Shown here piece by piece: positions 32,320-40,838 of a DNA stretch of 64,000 nucleotides. Position numbers and translations under genes: made by a program. Origin of the DNA: Proteiniclasticum aestuarii (lineage in GTDB: Bacteria; Bacillota; Clostridia; Clostridiales; Clostridiaceae). The stretch spans positions 124,001 to 188,000 of the forward strand of contig NZ_JAFNJU010000004.1 in NCBI RefSeq assembly GCF_017368455.1, written 5' to 3'. Within the stretch, counting starts at the first letter, position 1; the number at the start of each line of letters is the position of its first letter. Below the pieces are notes generated by a model. The model was not told where the DNA came from, did not search any database, and was given only the letters and a program-made list of their open reading frames with translations.

Positions 32320-32343
32320 AAAAGCCGGCTTCCGCCGGCTTAA
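32320..32343 (-). terminator. Rho-independent terminator after ptsI
   Basis: AAGCCGGC-GGAA-GCCGGCTT is followed by TTCTTACG on the minus strand, directly after the stop codon. Confidence 0.75.
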
Positions 32344-32352
32344 AAGGATTTT

Positions 32353-33969
32353 CTATTTCTGCTCCAGAATGACCTGTTTCGCTCTCAGCATAGAGGAAGC
32401 GGACATGGAGAACTCGTCCAGCCCATATTCCACCAGGGTTGGAATGGCGGTTTCATCTCCTGCCATTTCTCCGCACATGCCTACCCACTTTCCCTGTGAG
32501 TGAGCACCATCTATGGTCATCTTGATCAGTCTCAGCACTGCTGGATGCATCGGATCGTAAAGGTAGGATACCTTTTCGCTCATTCTGTCAGCTGCCAGTG
32601 TGTACTGAATCAGGTCGTTGGTGCCTATGGAGAAGAAGTCCACATGCTTTGCCAGCTCATCCGCCATGACAGCCGCTGCTGGAATCTCCACCATGATGCC
32701 CCATTCGATGGAGTCACTGACTTCCTTTCCTTCCGCCTTGAGTTCCTTCGTGCATTCTTCCACAATCTCTTTGGACTTCTGGAACTCATCCAGGGAAGAT
32801 ACCATAGGGAACATGACTTTGAGGTTTCCATATACGGATGCTCTTAATAATGCTCTCAGCTGAATCTTGAAGATGTCTGTACGATCCAGACAGAGTCTGA
32901 TGGCACGATAGCCCAGGAACGGATTCATTTCGTTTGGCATGACCAGATAAGGAAGCTGTTTGTCTCCGCCGATATCCAGGGTTCTGATGACAACAGGCTT
33001 GTTCTCCATCTTTTCCAGTACATATTTATAGCTTTCAAACTGCTCTTCTTCCGTGGGCATTTCTTCCCGGTCCATGTAGAGGAACTCGGTTCTGAAAAGA
33101 CCGATGCCGTCTCCACCATTTTCCAGTACCTTGTGCACATCTTCAGGTTTTCCGATGTTGCCTGCCACTTCTATTCTCTTGCCGGATTTCGTCACCGCTT
33201 CCACTTCGATAAGTTTCTTCAGTTCTTCCTTCTCCTTGTTGTGTGCTTCCTGAAGGGCAATGAACTTTGTCACTGTATCATGGTCCGGATCGATGTATAC
33301 TCTTCCTTCAATACCATCCACGATGAGGATATCCCCGTTCTTCACCACTTCCGTGATGTCCTTCAGTCCCACCACCGCAGGAATCTCAAGGGTTCTTGCC
33401 ATGATAGCACTGTGGGAGGTTCTTCCGCCCACATTGGTCAGGAAGGCTATGACCTTTTCCTTATCCAGCTGCGCGGTATCTGATGGTGTCAGATCGTCTG
33501 CCACCACGATGGTGTTGTTCTCCTGAATGAGAATGCTGTCTTCGATGCCTGCCAGATTGTTCATGAGACGTTTGGAAACGTCCTTGATGTCTGCTGCTCT
33601 TTCTCTCATATACTCATCATCCATGGACTCGAATATGGCTACGTAATTTTTCATCACATCATTGGTTGCCTTGATCGCGTTGCTGCCGTTGTTATCAATC
33701 TCCGCTTCGATTCCACCCATGAATTCGGGATCATCGAAGAACATCAGATGCGCATCAAACACCATGGCTTTTTCCTCGCCCATGGACTCGAATGCTTTCT
33801 TTCTGATTTTCTCCAGCTGGGTTTTTGAAGCCTCTGCTGCTCTTCTGAGGCTTTCCTTCTCCGCAGCCACATCCGTCACTTTTTCATCTGTGATCTTCAG
33901 TTCCTCATGCTTCTTGATAAATGCCTGTCCTATGGCATATCCTCTTGACGCCGGTATTCCAATTTTCAT
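32353..33969 (-). CDS. ptsI: PTS enzyme I (phosphoenolpyruvate-protein phosphotransferase)
   Basis: This 538-aa enzyme transfers phosphate from PEP to HPr, the first step of PTS sugar uptake. The phosphorylated His is His186 in GGRTSHSAIMARTLEIPAVVG. PEP-binding motifs are GIGLFRTEFLYMDRE, RTLDIGGDKQLPYL, GTNDLIQYTLAADR and the active-site Cys in VGMCGEMAGD. It is slightly shorter than the usual 570 aa, mainly at the N-terminus, but all active-site parts are present. GGAGGG precedes ATG. No HPr gene or PTS permease lies in the window. A citX-like gene 64 bp upstream on the same strand may share its transcript. Confidence 0.96.
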   Translation of the reverse strand: MKIGIPASRGYAIGQAFIKKHEELKITDEKVTDVAAEKESLRRAAEASKTQLEKIRKKAFESMGEEKAMVFDAHLMFFDDPEFMGGIEAEIDNNGSNAIKATNDVMKNYVAIFESMDDEYMRERAADIKDVSKRLMNNLAGIEDSILIQENNTIVVADDLTPSDTAQLDKEKVIAFLTNVGGRTSHSAIMARTLEIPAVVGLKDITEVVKNGDILIVDGIEGRVYIDPDHDTVTKFIALQEAHNKEKEELKKLIEVEAVTKSGKRIEVAGNIGKPEDVHKVLENGGDGIGLFRTEFLYMDREEMPTEEEQFESYKYVLEKMENKPVVIRTLDIGGDKQLPYLVMPNEMNPFLGYRAIRLCLDRTDIFKIQLRALLRASVYGNLKVMFPMVSSLDEFQKSKEIVEECTKELKAEGKEVSDSIEWGIMVEIPAAAVMADELAKHVDFFSIGTNDLIQYTLAADRMSEKVSYLYDPMHPAVLRLIKMTIDGAHSQGKWVGMCGEMAGDETAIPTLVEYGLDEFSMSASSMLRAKQVILEQK

Positions 33970-34033
33970 ATTAACCCTCCAAAATAAATTTGCTGTAGTG
34001 CGCTATATATTGTCTTGAAATTATTTGGTAGCC

Positions 34034-34609
34034 TTATTCTTTGTTTCTGATGTACTCCTTCACTCGTTCTTCCATGAAGGCAATGAGCTCTTCCACGGAA
34101 TGCGTCTTGTTCTGACTGCATTCCTTGGCGGATTTGTCGCAGAGAAAACACTTTCTGGGTTCATAATGCAGTTCGAACCTTGTGATGGCGTATTCTTCAT
34201 CAATGTCATAGACATCAATATCCACAAACCTGCCCAGCTCATGATTCTGCTCGATGAAGACCGCATTCTCCTTCAGAGTTCTGGCATCTCCGCTCAGGAC
34301 ATAGAACGTGGTAGGACCTTCCGGTGTATCATAGGTTTCTTCCGCAAGCATCTTATCATGAAAAAACGCATCAAAGGTCTTCCCGATTTCTTCGATGACA
34401 AACCTTGTGGTCTCGTTGTTCTTCAAAATACCAGGATAATTGGCCCGTATGGTGATGACCGGCAGATTGTAGGTATGATGCAGCTTTTCAATGGTCTCAC
34501 ATTTTTTCACACGATAATTCACAAGCTTCTCGTACATTTCCTTTGTCATCTTCGGATGAACCTGTTTCACAGGCATGACAAACGTCTCATTTGTTTTCTT
34601 ATTTTCCAA
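34034..34609 (-). CDS. citX: CitX-like holo-citrate/citramalate lyase synthase
   Basis: CitX attaches 2'-(5''-phosphoribosyl)-3'-dephospho-CoA to the acyl carrier subunit of citrate lyase; citramalate lyase carries the same prosthetic group. The 191-aa protein has the CitX core: VITIRANYPGILKNN, AVFIEQNHELGRFVDIDVYD and YAITRFELHYEP. It also has a Cys-rich end with RKCFLCDKSAKECSQNKTH. The start is TTG 34609 with AAGGAG 8-9 nt upstream. No lyase subunit genes (citDEF) are in the window. With the methylaspartate pathway nearby, a citramalate lyase encoded elsewhere is a likely target (inference). Confidence 0.85.
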   Translation of the reverse strand: MENKKTNETFVMPVKQVHPKMTKEMYEKLVNYRVKKCETIEKLHHTYNLPVITIRANYPGILKNNETTRFVIEEIGKTFDAFFHDKMLAEETYDTPEGPTTFYVLSGDARTLKENAVFIEQNHELGRFVDIDVYDIDEEYAITRFELHYEPRKCFLCDKSAKECSQNKTHSVEELIAFMEERVKEYIRNKE

Positions 34610-34756
34610 GTGATCTTCTCCTTGCTCTTATACATGAATTCCAACAGCAGAATATTGTTTCCGCAGGAAAACAGCCAGTAATTCCGTAAGCTCAGTTCAG
34701 TCTTTCCAAATAAGCGGTTCTTCCATCAAAGCGTTTCAGAACACTCCGTTTCTTTC

Positions 34757-34765
34757 ATTATATCA
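34757..34765 (-). promoter_or_regulatory. Extended -10 promoter of citX
   Basis: TGA-TATAAT on the minus strand; the -35 is weak. It gives a leader of about 140 nt. Confidence 0.45.
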
Positions 34766-34796
34766 CAAGAGAAACAGGGAATTTTCCAATTATTTT

Positions 34797-34845
34797 GAAA
34801 AAAAGAAATCACCAAAGGAAACTAAATCTTCCCCCCGGTGATTTC
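34797..34845 (-). terminator. Rho-independent terminator after the methyltransferase gene
   Basis: GAAATCACC pairs with GGTGATTTC and is followed on the minus strand by a run of seven T. Confidence 0.8.
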
Positions 34846-34951
34846 AGTGCATACAGAATAATTCTTCTTATGAATAGTTTACCGAACAATCCGACCTTAA
34901 TCAAGGTGTCTTCTATCTATATAGGAAGAAAATGTTTCAGTGCATTCTCCA

Positions 34952-35548
34952 TTACCCTTTCAGCCGGATAATTGCGGTAGACCACATTTCATCTTTCCTG
35001 TCTTCACGTACATCCTCTGTGGTGTAGAGATGAAGAATCTCATAGTCTTCTGCTTCCACAATCATATCCTGCAGCGATTCCAGTGTATGACAGAAGAACC
35101 TTCTTCCGTCTTTCTCATAACTTCCTTTTCCGTATTTGAAGGACATGAAGAAAACGCCCTCATCATGAAGAAACCGCTTATACCGAAGAAGGACCTCTCT
35201 CTGCTTTTTTTCGTCTATATGAAGCAGGGAAGCACAGGCCCATATGCCATGAGCCTTCTCCGATGGTTCAAACTCCAGAAAATCACAGTGGATGACCGGA
35301 ACCCCTGAATGTCTTTCTGCGATTTCCACCATTTTCTCGGAATAATCGAAAGCTTGAACCCTGTACCCTTTCTCTTTGAAGTGCTTCACGTCTCTGCCCG
35401 ATCCGCAACCTGCATCGATGATGGTCCCTCCTTCTGGGATGTAGGGAAGGAACTTCTCATAGTGCGCACTCATATCCGCGGTTAGCGTCCCTTCCACGAA
35501 GAGATCTGTATGTTTGTCATAATAATCGATTGTATGCTTGTAACTCAT
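34952..35548 (-). CDS. Class I SAM-dependent methyltransferase
   Basis: This is a 198-aa methyltransferase with motif I IIDAGCGSGRDVKHFKEKGY, a motif II region AFDYSEKMVEIAERH, and a post-I VIHCDFLEFEPSEK. It looks like a small-molecule or tellurite-resistance-type methyltransferase. The start is MSYKHTIDYYD with AAGGGG upstream; the far-upstream in-frame start is rejected because it lies inside the helicase gene. The start lies only 4 nt after the helicase stop, so the two are one operon. The substrate is unknown; a DNA or RNA target cannot be excluded, but no DNA-methylase NPPY/DPPY motif is seen. Confidence 0.88.
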   Translation of the reverse strand: MSYKHTIDYYDKHTDLFVEGTLTADMSAHYEKFLPYIPEGGTIIDAGCGSGRDVKHFKEKGYRVQAFDYSEKMVEIAERHSGVPVIHCDFLEFEPSEKAHGIWACASLLHIDEKKQREVLLRYKRFLHDEGVFFMSFKYGKGSYEKDGRRFFCHTLESLQDMIVEAEDYEILHLYTTEDVREDRKDEMWSTAIIRLKG

Positions 35549-35552
35549 CTTT

Positions 35553-37916
35553 CTACCCCTTGATAAAACTTCTTGCAAAATAACGCTCTTCCAGCATTTC
35601 AAGTATGTCGTACATGTGCGATGCCAGATCCTCACTCAAGCTTTCCTGTATACGGTCATTAAAAAGAAGACACTGAATTTCCCTGTCGTGAATCAGGAGT
35701 TTTTTGGTGAGAAAGCGCACCGGCATCTCCAAGGCTTTTTTCAGATAGTCTTTCTGTGTCCATGTTCTCCAGTTCTCATTTCCTCTGTTCATTTCAAGAT
35801 CCATCGCTCGTCTTGGATTGGATGTGTAAAATCTCATGAAATAATCCCCCAGCTCCTCATAGGACACTGTACCATCATTTTCCGTCAGTGCAAGCAGAAC
35901 GGGAATCTTATAGGACCTGGACATGGAGGTTTTTTCCATTTTTCGAAGAAACCCTTCTACCTCTGTACCTATCCAGCTCTCCTCGACTTCATTGAGCTCT
36001 CCGATGGAATAAAGATACTTCAGATACCCATCTCTCATGAACTCTTTATGGTCCATATCAGAACCTGTGAATAGATCGGTTCTGGTGGGTCTTCTTCCAA
36101 GGTCGGCTTTTAATCTGTAGAACTCATCTCTGAGTCTTACCGCAAGGGGATCTCTTTTCTGCATTTCCTTGAACAGATCGATGACCCGAAGATCAAAGGT
36201 CACCTGGCACCCTACAGGATAACCCAGATCTTCCGGATGAACCCCTCTCTTCTCGCTCAGCATGGGATTCTTCCCCGCGAGAAGAAGCGGTTTATAATGG
36301 GCTCTTTTGTAGTTTCCGATGAAGTCAATGACAGTCAGCCTTTTCTTATCTTCATGTTTTCTCAGTCCTCTGCCCAGCTGCTGAAGAAACACCACATAGG
36401 ATTCTGTCGGTCTGAGAAACATCACCGTATCGATCTCTGGAATATCCACACCTTCATTGAAGATATCCACTGTGAAAAGCACACGGATCTTTTTCTCTCT
36501 GAACTTTTCCACAATAATCTCTCGGTCTGACTGTCCGATTTCCATACTGCTGTGCATCGCCTCAGCAACGACTCCTTTCCTTCTGAAAAAAGCGGCCATT
36601 TCCTCAGCATGCCCGATGGAAGCGCAGAAGCCGATGGTATGGGCTCCCCCGTAATCCTTGTACTTATTATACACTTCCTCGGATCTCTCGTGGAGTCTGT
36701 AGGCCTTTTCCAGATCGTCCATGACATATTTTCCGTTCACAGATTTCACCTGACTGTAGTCCACCAGGTCATAGACGCCCAGATAGCGATAAGGGCATAG
36801 AACATCTCTGTTGATGGCAGAGGACAGGTTCAGTTCATAGATCATATTATTCTCGCATAAGGCAAGAATATCCTGATTGTCCATTCTATAGGGCGTGGCT
36901 GTAAGGCCAAGGAGAAACCTGGGACTGAAGTAGTCAAGGACTTTTCTGTAGCTGTCCGCAGCGGCATGATGAAATTCATCCACAATCATATAGTCAAACT
37001 GATCTGGCTGGAAATACGGAGATTTCAGATACTCTTCCCTGGAAAGAGTCTGCACACTGGCAAAAATGAAATCCGCATCCGGATCCTTCCACTGACCATT
37101 GAAGAGCGCCATGCTTCTGTCCGGATGAACATTTCTGAAACTTTCCATGGCCTGCTTGAGAATCTCTTCCCGATGGGCGATGAAAAGCACTTTCGAAGCA
37201 CCAAACTGTTTCGCATCAAAGGCACCGATATAGGTTTTTCCTGATCCTGTGGCTGCTGCCACAAGTCCTCTCTCTACCCCTTCTTTTCTTGCTAAGTCCA
37301 GCTCATAGAGGGCTTCACTCTGGATCCCCCTTGGTTCAATCCGGGTAATCTCCTCCGCATCCCCTTTTTCATCGGACTCCGCTTCTCTGATGTATGCGGT
37401 TTTCTTCCAGCTGGCAGAATACCTTCTGAGAAAATCCATATCCATTTCATAGGACTCCTTCTCAAACAGTGCATCAAAGGAAGATTCGAACCTTTCCACT
37501 GATTCTTCATCATATTTCTCATCGATGATATAGTTCCATTCCAGTCCCAAGACAAGTCCCATCCGTGAGATATTGGATGAACCCACATAGACGCGCCTTC
37601 CCTTCTCCTCTCGGATGAAATAGCCTTTGGGATGAAAGGAGTTCTTCCCCGTATAGATTCTGATTTCCCCCCTATCCTGAAGCAGATTCTTCAGTCTGTA
37701 GAGTGCAGAGGGCTCTGTAATCCCAAGGTAGGTTCCTGTAAGAATCTCTATTCGGGCTCCCCTATTCAGCGCAGTCGCAATGCTCTCTTCTATGAGCTTC
37801 ACACCGGATTCCATGATGAAGGATACGATGATCTTAATCGTATCCGCGCATCTCATATCCTCATTCAGAGACTCAATCAGATCTTCGTTTCTCCCTGTAT
37901 ATACTCTGCTTTTCAT
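35553..37916 (-). CDS. PLD-nuclease-like / DEAD-DEAH superfamily II helicase fusion
   Basis: This is a protein of about 787 aa. The N-terminal 190 residues form a phospholipase D-like domain, with FHPKGYFI giving the HxK motif and VYVGSSNISRMGL the GSxN part. A superfamily II helicase follows: Walker A AAATGSGKTYIGAF, motif II VDEFHHAAAD, motif III LGLTATPYR, and motif VI QQLGRGLRKHEDKKRL. The C-terminal part (residues about 570-787) is an uncharacterised helical region. The start is MKSRVYTGRNED with GGGAGAG upstream. PLD-helicase fusions occur in housekeeping and in phage-defence settings. Here the only partner is a small methyltransferase gene. Confidence 0.88.
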   Translation of the reverse strand: MKSRVYTGRNEDLIESLNEDMRCADTIKIIVSFIMESGVKLIEESIATALNRGARIEILTGTYLGITEPSALYRLKNLLQDRGEIRIYTGKNSFHPKGYFIREEKGRRVYVGSSNISRMGLVLGLEWNYIIDEKYDEESVERFESSFDALFEKESYEMDMDFLRRYSASWKKTAYIREAESDEKGDAEEITRIEPRGIQSEALYELDLARKEGVERGLVAAATGSGKTYIGAFDAKQFGASKVLFIAHREEILKQAMESFRNVHPDRSMALFNGQWKDPDADFIFASVQTLSREEYLKSPYFQPDQFDYMIVDEFHHAAADSYRKVLDYFSPRFLLGLTATPYRMDNQDILALCENNMIYELNLSSAINRDVLCPYRYLGVYDLVDYSQVKSVNGKYVMDDLEKAYRLHERSEEVYNKYKDYGGAHTIGFCASIGHAEEMAAFFRRKGVVAEAMHSSMEIGQSDREIIVEKFREKKIRVLFTVDIFNEGVDIPEIDTVMFLRPTESYVVFLQQLGRGLRKHEDKKRLTVIDFIGNYKRAHYKPLLLAGKNPMLSEKRGVHPEDLGYPVGCQVTFDLRVIDLFKEMQKRDPLAVRLRDEFYRLKADLGRRPTRTDLFTGSDMDHKEFMRDGYLKYLYSIGELNEVEESWIGTEVEGFLRKMEKTSMSRSYKIPVLLALTENDGTVSYEELGDYFMRFYTSNPRRAMDLEMNRGNENWRTWTQKDYLKKALEMPVRFLTKKLLIHDREIQCLLFNDRIQESLSEDLASHMYDILEMLEERYFARSFIKG

Positions 37917-38040
37917 GTTCTCTCCCTTATTCTCCCGTGATTCAGTGACAATCATCATATCTTATGAATATTCTAGCATATTTCTCTTCACAGGAAGATG
38001 GGAATTGAAATATATTCTCTCTATGATTGAATCCATGAAA

Positions 38041-38068
38041 AGAAGCCTGTCAAAAGCGACAGACTTCT
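38041..38068 (-). terminator. Rho-independent terminator of the methylaspartate operon
   Basis: AGAAGTCTGTC pairs with GACAGGCTTCT across a 6-nt loop, 13 bp after the last gene, and is followed by TTTTC. Confidence 0.7.
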
Positions 38069-38081
38069 CGAGTTACATATA

Positions 38082-38648
38082 TTATCTTTCTTCTCTCTTC
38101 CAGTTGAGATATTCATCTCTTCCGATCTCATAGAGATCTTTTCCCTTGCTGTCGATGATCACCGTCACCGGGAAATCCTTCACTTCCAGCTTTCTGATGG
38201 CTTCCGGTCCCAGCTCCTCATAGGCGATGGTCTCCTGAGAAAGGATTCTCTTCTTGATGAGGGCACCCGCACCTCCGATGGCAGCGAAATACACTGCGCC
38301 ATGCTCCGTCATCTTCCTCTTCACTTCATCGTTTCTCTTTCCTTTGCCGATCATGCCCATGAGGCCCAGATCCAGAAGCCTTGGTGTATAGGCATCCATG
38401 CGAAGGCTTGTGGTGGGTCCTGCGGAACCGATGACTTCCCCTTCTCTTGTGGGCGTCGGTCCCACATAGTAGATCACTGCGCCCTGGATGTCAAAAGGCA
38501 GCTCTTCTCCACGATCCAGCCTTTCCATGAGCTTCTTATGGGCCGCATCTCTGGCCGCATAGATGGTCCCTGAAATGAGCACATTGTCTCCAGGTCTCAG
38601 GTTCTCCACGTCTTCTTTTCTTAAAGGTGTCGTAAGTCTCACTTCCAT
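38082..38648 (-). CDS. Class I fumarase-type hydratase, beta subunit (probable mesaconase)
   Basis: This is the 188-aa beta subunit (fumarase C-terminal domain) of a [4Fe-4S] hydro-lyase. It begins MEVRLTTPLRKEDVENLRPG, with DNVLISGTIYAARDAAHKKL, YYVGPTPTREGEVIGSAGPT and FAAIGGAGALIKKRI. Its start overlaps the alpha-subunit stop by one base. Two-subunit enzymes of this type hydrate fumarate; in organisms with glutamate mutase and methylaspartase, the adjacent gene pair is expected to hydrate mesaconate to citramalate. The substrate is inferred from operon position, as the sequence alone cannot separate the two. Confidence 0.9.
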   Translation of the reverse strand: MEVRLTTPLRKEDVENLRPGDNVLISGTIYAARDAAHKKLMERLDRGEELPFDIQGAVIYYVGPTPTREGEVIGSAGPTTSLRMDAYTPRLLDLGLMGMIGKGKRNDEVKRKMTEHGAVYFAAIGGAGALIKKRILSQETIAYEELGPEAIRKLEVKDFPVTVIIDSKGKDLYEIGRDEYLNWKREER

Positions 38649-39490
38649 TATAGAACAACCTCCTTATGTCTTGTGGCATGGCAGTTGATGTTCACCGCCA
38701 CGGGAAGACCAGCGATATGGGTGGGATAATACTCGATGGCCACTTTCAGCGCAGTGGTCTCTCCGCCGAAGCCCTGGGGTCCGATGCCCATGGCATTGAT
38801 CTTCTCCAGAAGCTCCTTTTCCATATCCGCATAGTAAGGATTCTCGTTGTATTCTTCCAGTCTTCTCATGAGGGCCTTCTTCGCAAGAAGCGTGGATTTG
38901 TCGAAGGTTCCGCCGACGCCTACCCCAACCACCATTGGTGGACAGGCATTGGGACCCGCCAGCTCAACAGTCTCCAGAATGAATTCCTTCACGCCTTCCA
39001 CCCCTTCAGAGGGTTTCAGCATCTTCAGCCTTGACATGTTCTCGGAACCGAATCCCTTGGGCGCCACCATGATCTTCAGCTGATCTCCAGCCACCAGGCT
39101 GTAATGGATGACCCCTGGCGTATTATCACCGGTGTTCTTTCTGTTCAGAGGATCCGCCACCACGGATTTCCGGAGAAAGCCCTCTTCGTAGCCTTCACGG
39201 ATTCCCTGATTGATGGCATCCTCCAGAAGACCGTTTTCGATATGGACCTCCTGTCCGATCTCCACAAAGACCACCACCATGCCCGTATCCTGGCACATGG
39301 GCGCCATGTCTCTTTCAGCGATCTCGGCATTTTCGATGATCATGCCTAAGGTGTTGGTTGCAAGGATCCACTTCTCTTTCTTCTTCTGCTCTCTTAAAGA
39401 GGCCATGACATCCTCCGGCAGAAAAAAGTTCGCATCCATGACGAGTTTCTTCACTTCTTCGGTTACGCGCTTTGCGTCTATGCTCTTCAT
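38648..39490 (-). CDS. Class I fumarase-type hydratase, alpha subunit (probable mesaconase)
   Basis: This is the 280-aa alpha subunit that carries the [4Fe-4S] cluster. Cys ligand contexts are APMCQDTGMVVVFVEIG, ELAGPNACPPMVVGVGVGG, and the late NINCHATRHKEVVL. The start is MKSIDAKRVTEEV with AGGTGG upstream; a longer in-frame start reaches into the gap and is rejected. It lies 100 bp downstream of methylaspartate ammonia-lyase in the same direction. That supports mesaconate (2-methylfumarate) as substrate in the glutamate-to-citramalate route, though fumarase activity may be retained. Oxygen sensitivity is expected for the family. Confidence 0.9.
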   Translation of the reverse strand: MKSIDAKRVTEEVKKLVMDANFFLPEDVMASLREQKKKEKWILATNTLGMIIENAEIAERDMAPMCQDTGMVVVFVEIGQEVHIENGLLEDAINQGIREGYEEGFLRKSVVADPLNRKNTGDNTPGVIHYSLVAGDQLKIMVAPKGFGSENMSRLKMLKPSEGVEGVKEFILETVELAGPNACPPMVVGVGVGGTFDKSTLLAKKALMRRLEEYNENPYYADMEKELLEKINAMGIGPQGFGGETTALKVAIEYYPTHIAGLPVAVNINCHATRHKEVVL

Positions 39491-39590
39491 AATAATTTCC
39501 ACCTTTTTTCGTTCATTACTTCCTATTATACAGGAAACGCCGCCATTTTCCGGACAAAAGTCCGGCATGTGCGGCATCTAAATCTATTCC

Positions 39591-40838
39591 CTAGTTTTCC
39601 TGTCTTCTCTTTGCCAGAGCCAGCACTCTGTTCATTTCATTGTTGACGATCATGAATCCTTCGTCAAAGCCCATGCCCGGTTTTGCCAGGACCTGCTTTG
39701 CACCGCAGGCGATGCCGATGTTGGTGCAGACCTCTGCACTTCTGTTGGTTTCGTTGCATGTGCCGCCCAGGTATGCGCCCACACCCTTGTCCTTGCAGTA
39801 GAGGATGGCCTTGATGGAATTGTTCACGCCGCCAAGGTCCGGTGTCTTCACCTGAATCATGTGTCCTGCCTTATTGTCAGCAAAATACACCACATCATCG
39901 AAGGTGTTGCACCATTCATCCGCAACCAGCTCCACCTTGATGTCCCGGTCATCCAGCATCTTGGTCAGGTCTCTTAACGCTTCCATCTGCTTCGTTCTTT
40001 CGCCCACATCCATAGGTCCTTCGATTCTGAGAAGGAAAGGCTTCGCCGCTTCCTCCAGCGTCTTCAGGTAATCCGCCATCTTTTCAAGATCCTGATGGAA
40101 GATCCTGCCGATGGTGCCATAGACATCGATGTGGAAGATCGGATCATAGGATTCCTCGCTTCTGTACTGAAGCACACGGTCTCTCATCCACTTGACGTAA
40201 TTCAGAAGAATCTCCCCGTTTTCGCCCAGCTTTTCTTTGACGTTGTTGATCAGTGCATGGGGCATCACATCGGTGCCCTTGATGATCATCTTGTCCACAT
40301 TGGTGTATCTATCGTCTCCGCTCTGTGCGAAGATCGGAACACGCTGCAGTGTAACGCCGGTTCCGTATTCCTTCTTCACCACTTCCGCCATGGTCATGCG
40401 GCTTGATTTCGCAGCAGCATCCAGAAGGGCCTGGGTGACGCCATAACGGATGGCGGTATGCAGTCTTCTGTTTTCATAGACCAGGCTGTCGATCTCTTCT
40501 GCCAGATGCTTGAAGGTGGATGCATCCTTTCCGATGAGATGCTTTCTTGCCACATCTTCTATGACAGGGATGAAATCCTTGGCGATGAAAAGAGGGTCTC
40601 TTCCGCCTGCACCGGAGTACTGCACGGCAGCGCAGTCTCCATGGGCGATTTCTCCGTTTTCCAGAATCAGCATGACGGAGATGCTTTCGCCTGGCAGACG
40701 AATGGCATCGAATCCTTCCGTCTCCGGCTCTCCCACATACATGAATCCGTCATGACCGGCACCATTGACAATGGCACGCTGGTCGTCGAAATAAAACCCT
40801 GTTCTGCCTTCTGAACACACTATATCTACAATTTTCAT
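39591..40838 (-). CDS. mal: Methylaspartate ammonia-lyase
   Basis: This 415-aa enolase-superfamily enzyme converts (2S,3S)-3-methylaspartate to mesaconate and ammonia. It closely resembles the clostridial enzyme: FYFDDQRAIVNGAGHDGF, AHGDCAAVQYSGAGGRDPLF, FAQSGDDRYTNVDKMIIKG and HIDVYGTIGRIF. Further on it has LRIEGPMD, ELVADEWCNT and the catalytic Lys in VKTPDLGGVNNS. The Asp/Glu/Asp metal ligands are in the last segments. The start overlaps the glmE stop (TAATG), with GGAGG upstream. Identification is secure. Confidence 0.97.
   Translation of the reverse strand: MKIVDIVCSEGRTGFYFDDQRAIVNGAGHDGFMYVGEPETEGFDAIRLPGESISVMLILENGEIAHGDCAAVQYSGAGGRDPLFIAKDFIPVIEDVARKHLIGKDASTFKHLAEEIDSLVYENRRLHTAIRYGVTQALLDAAAKSSRMTMAEVVKKEYGTGVTLQRVPIFAQSGDDRYTNVDKMIIKGTDVMPHALINNVKEKLGENGEILLNYVKWMRDRVLQYRSEESYDPIFHIDVYGTIGRIFHQDLEKMADYLKTLEEAAKPFLLRIEGPMDVGERTKQMEALRDLTKMLDDRDIKVELVADEWCNTFDDVVYFADNKAGHMIQVKTPDLGGVNNSIKAILYCKDKGVGAYLGGTCNETNRSAEVCTNIGIACGAKQVLAKPGMGFDEGFMIVNNEMNRVLALAKRRQEN

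Larger units (their letters stand above)
34610..34951. other. Intergenic region between citX and the methyltransferase operon
   Basis: These 342 bp hold the terminator of the helicase-methyltransferase operon (34797-34845), an extended -10 promoter for citX (34757-34765) and a citX leader of about 140 nt. No gene is seen in them. Confidence 0.55.
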
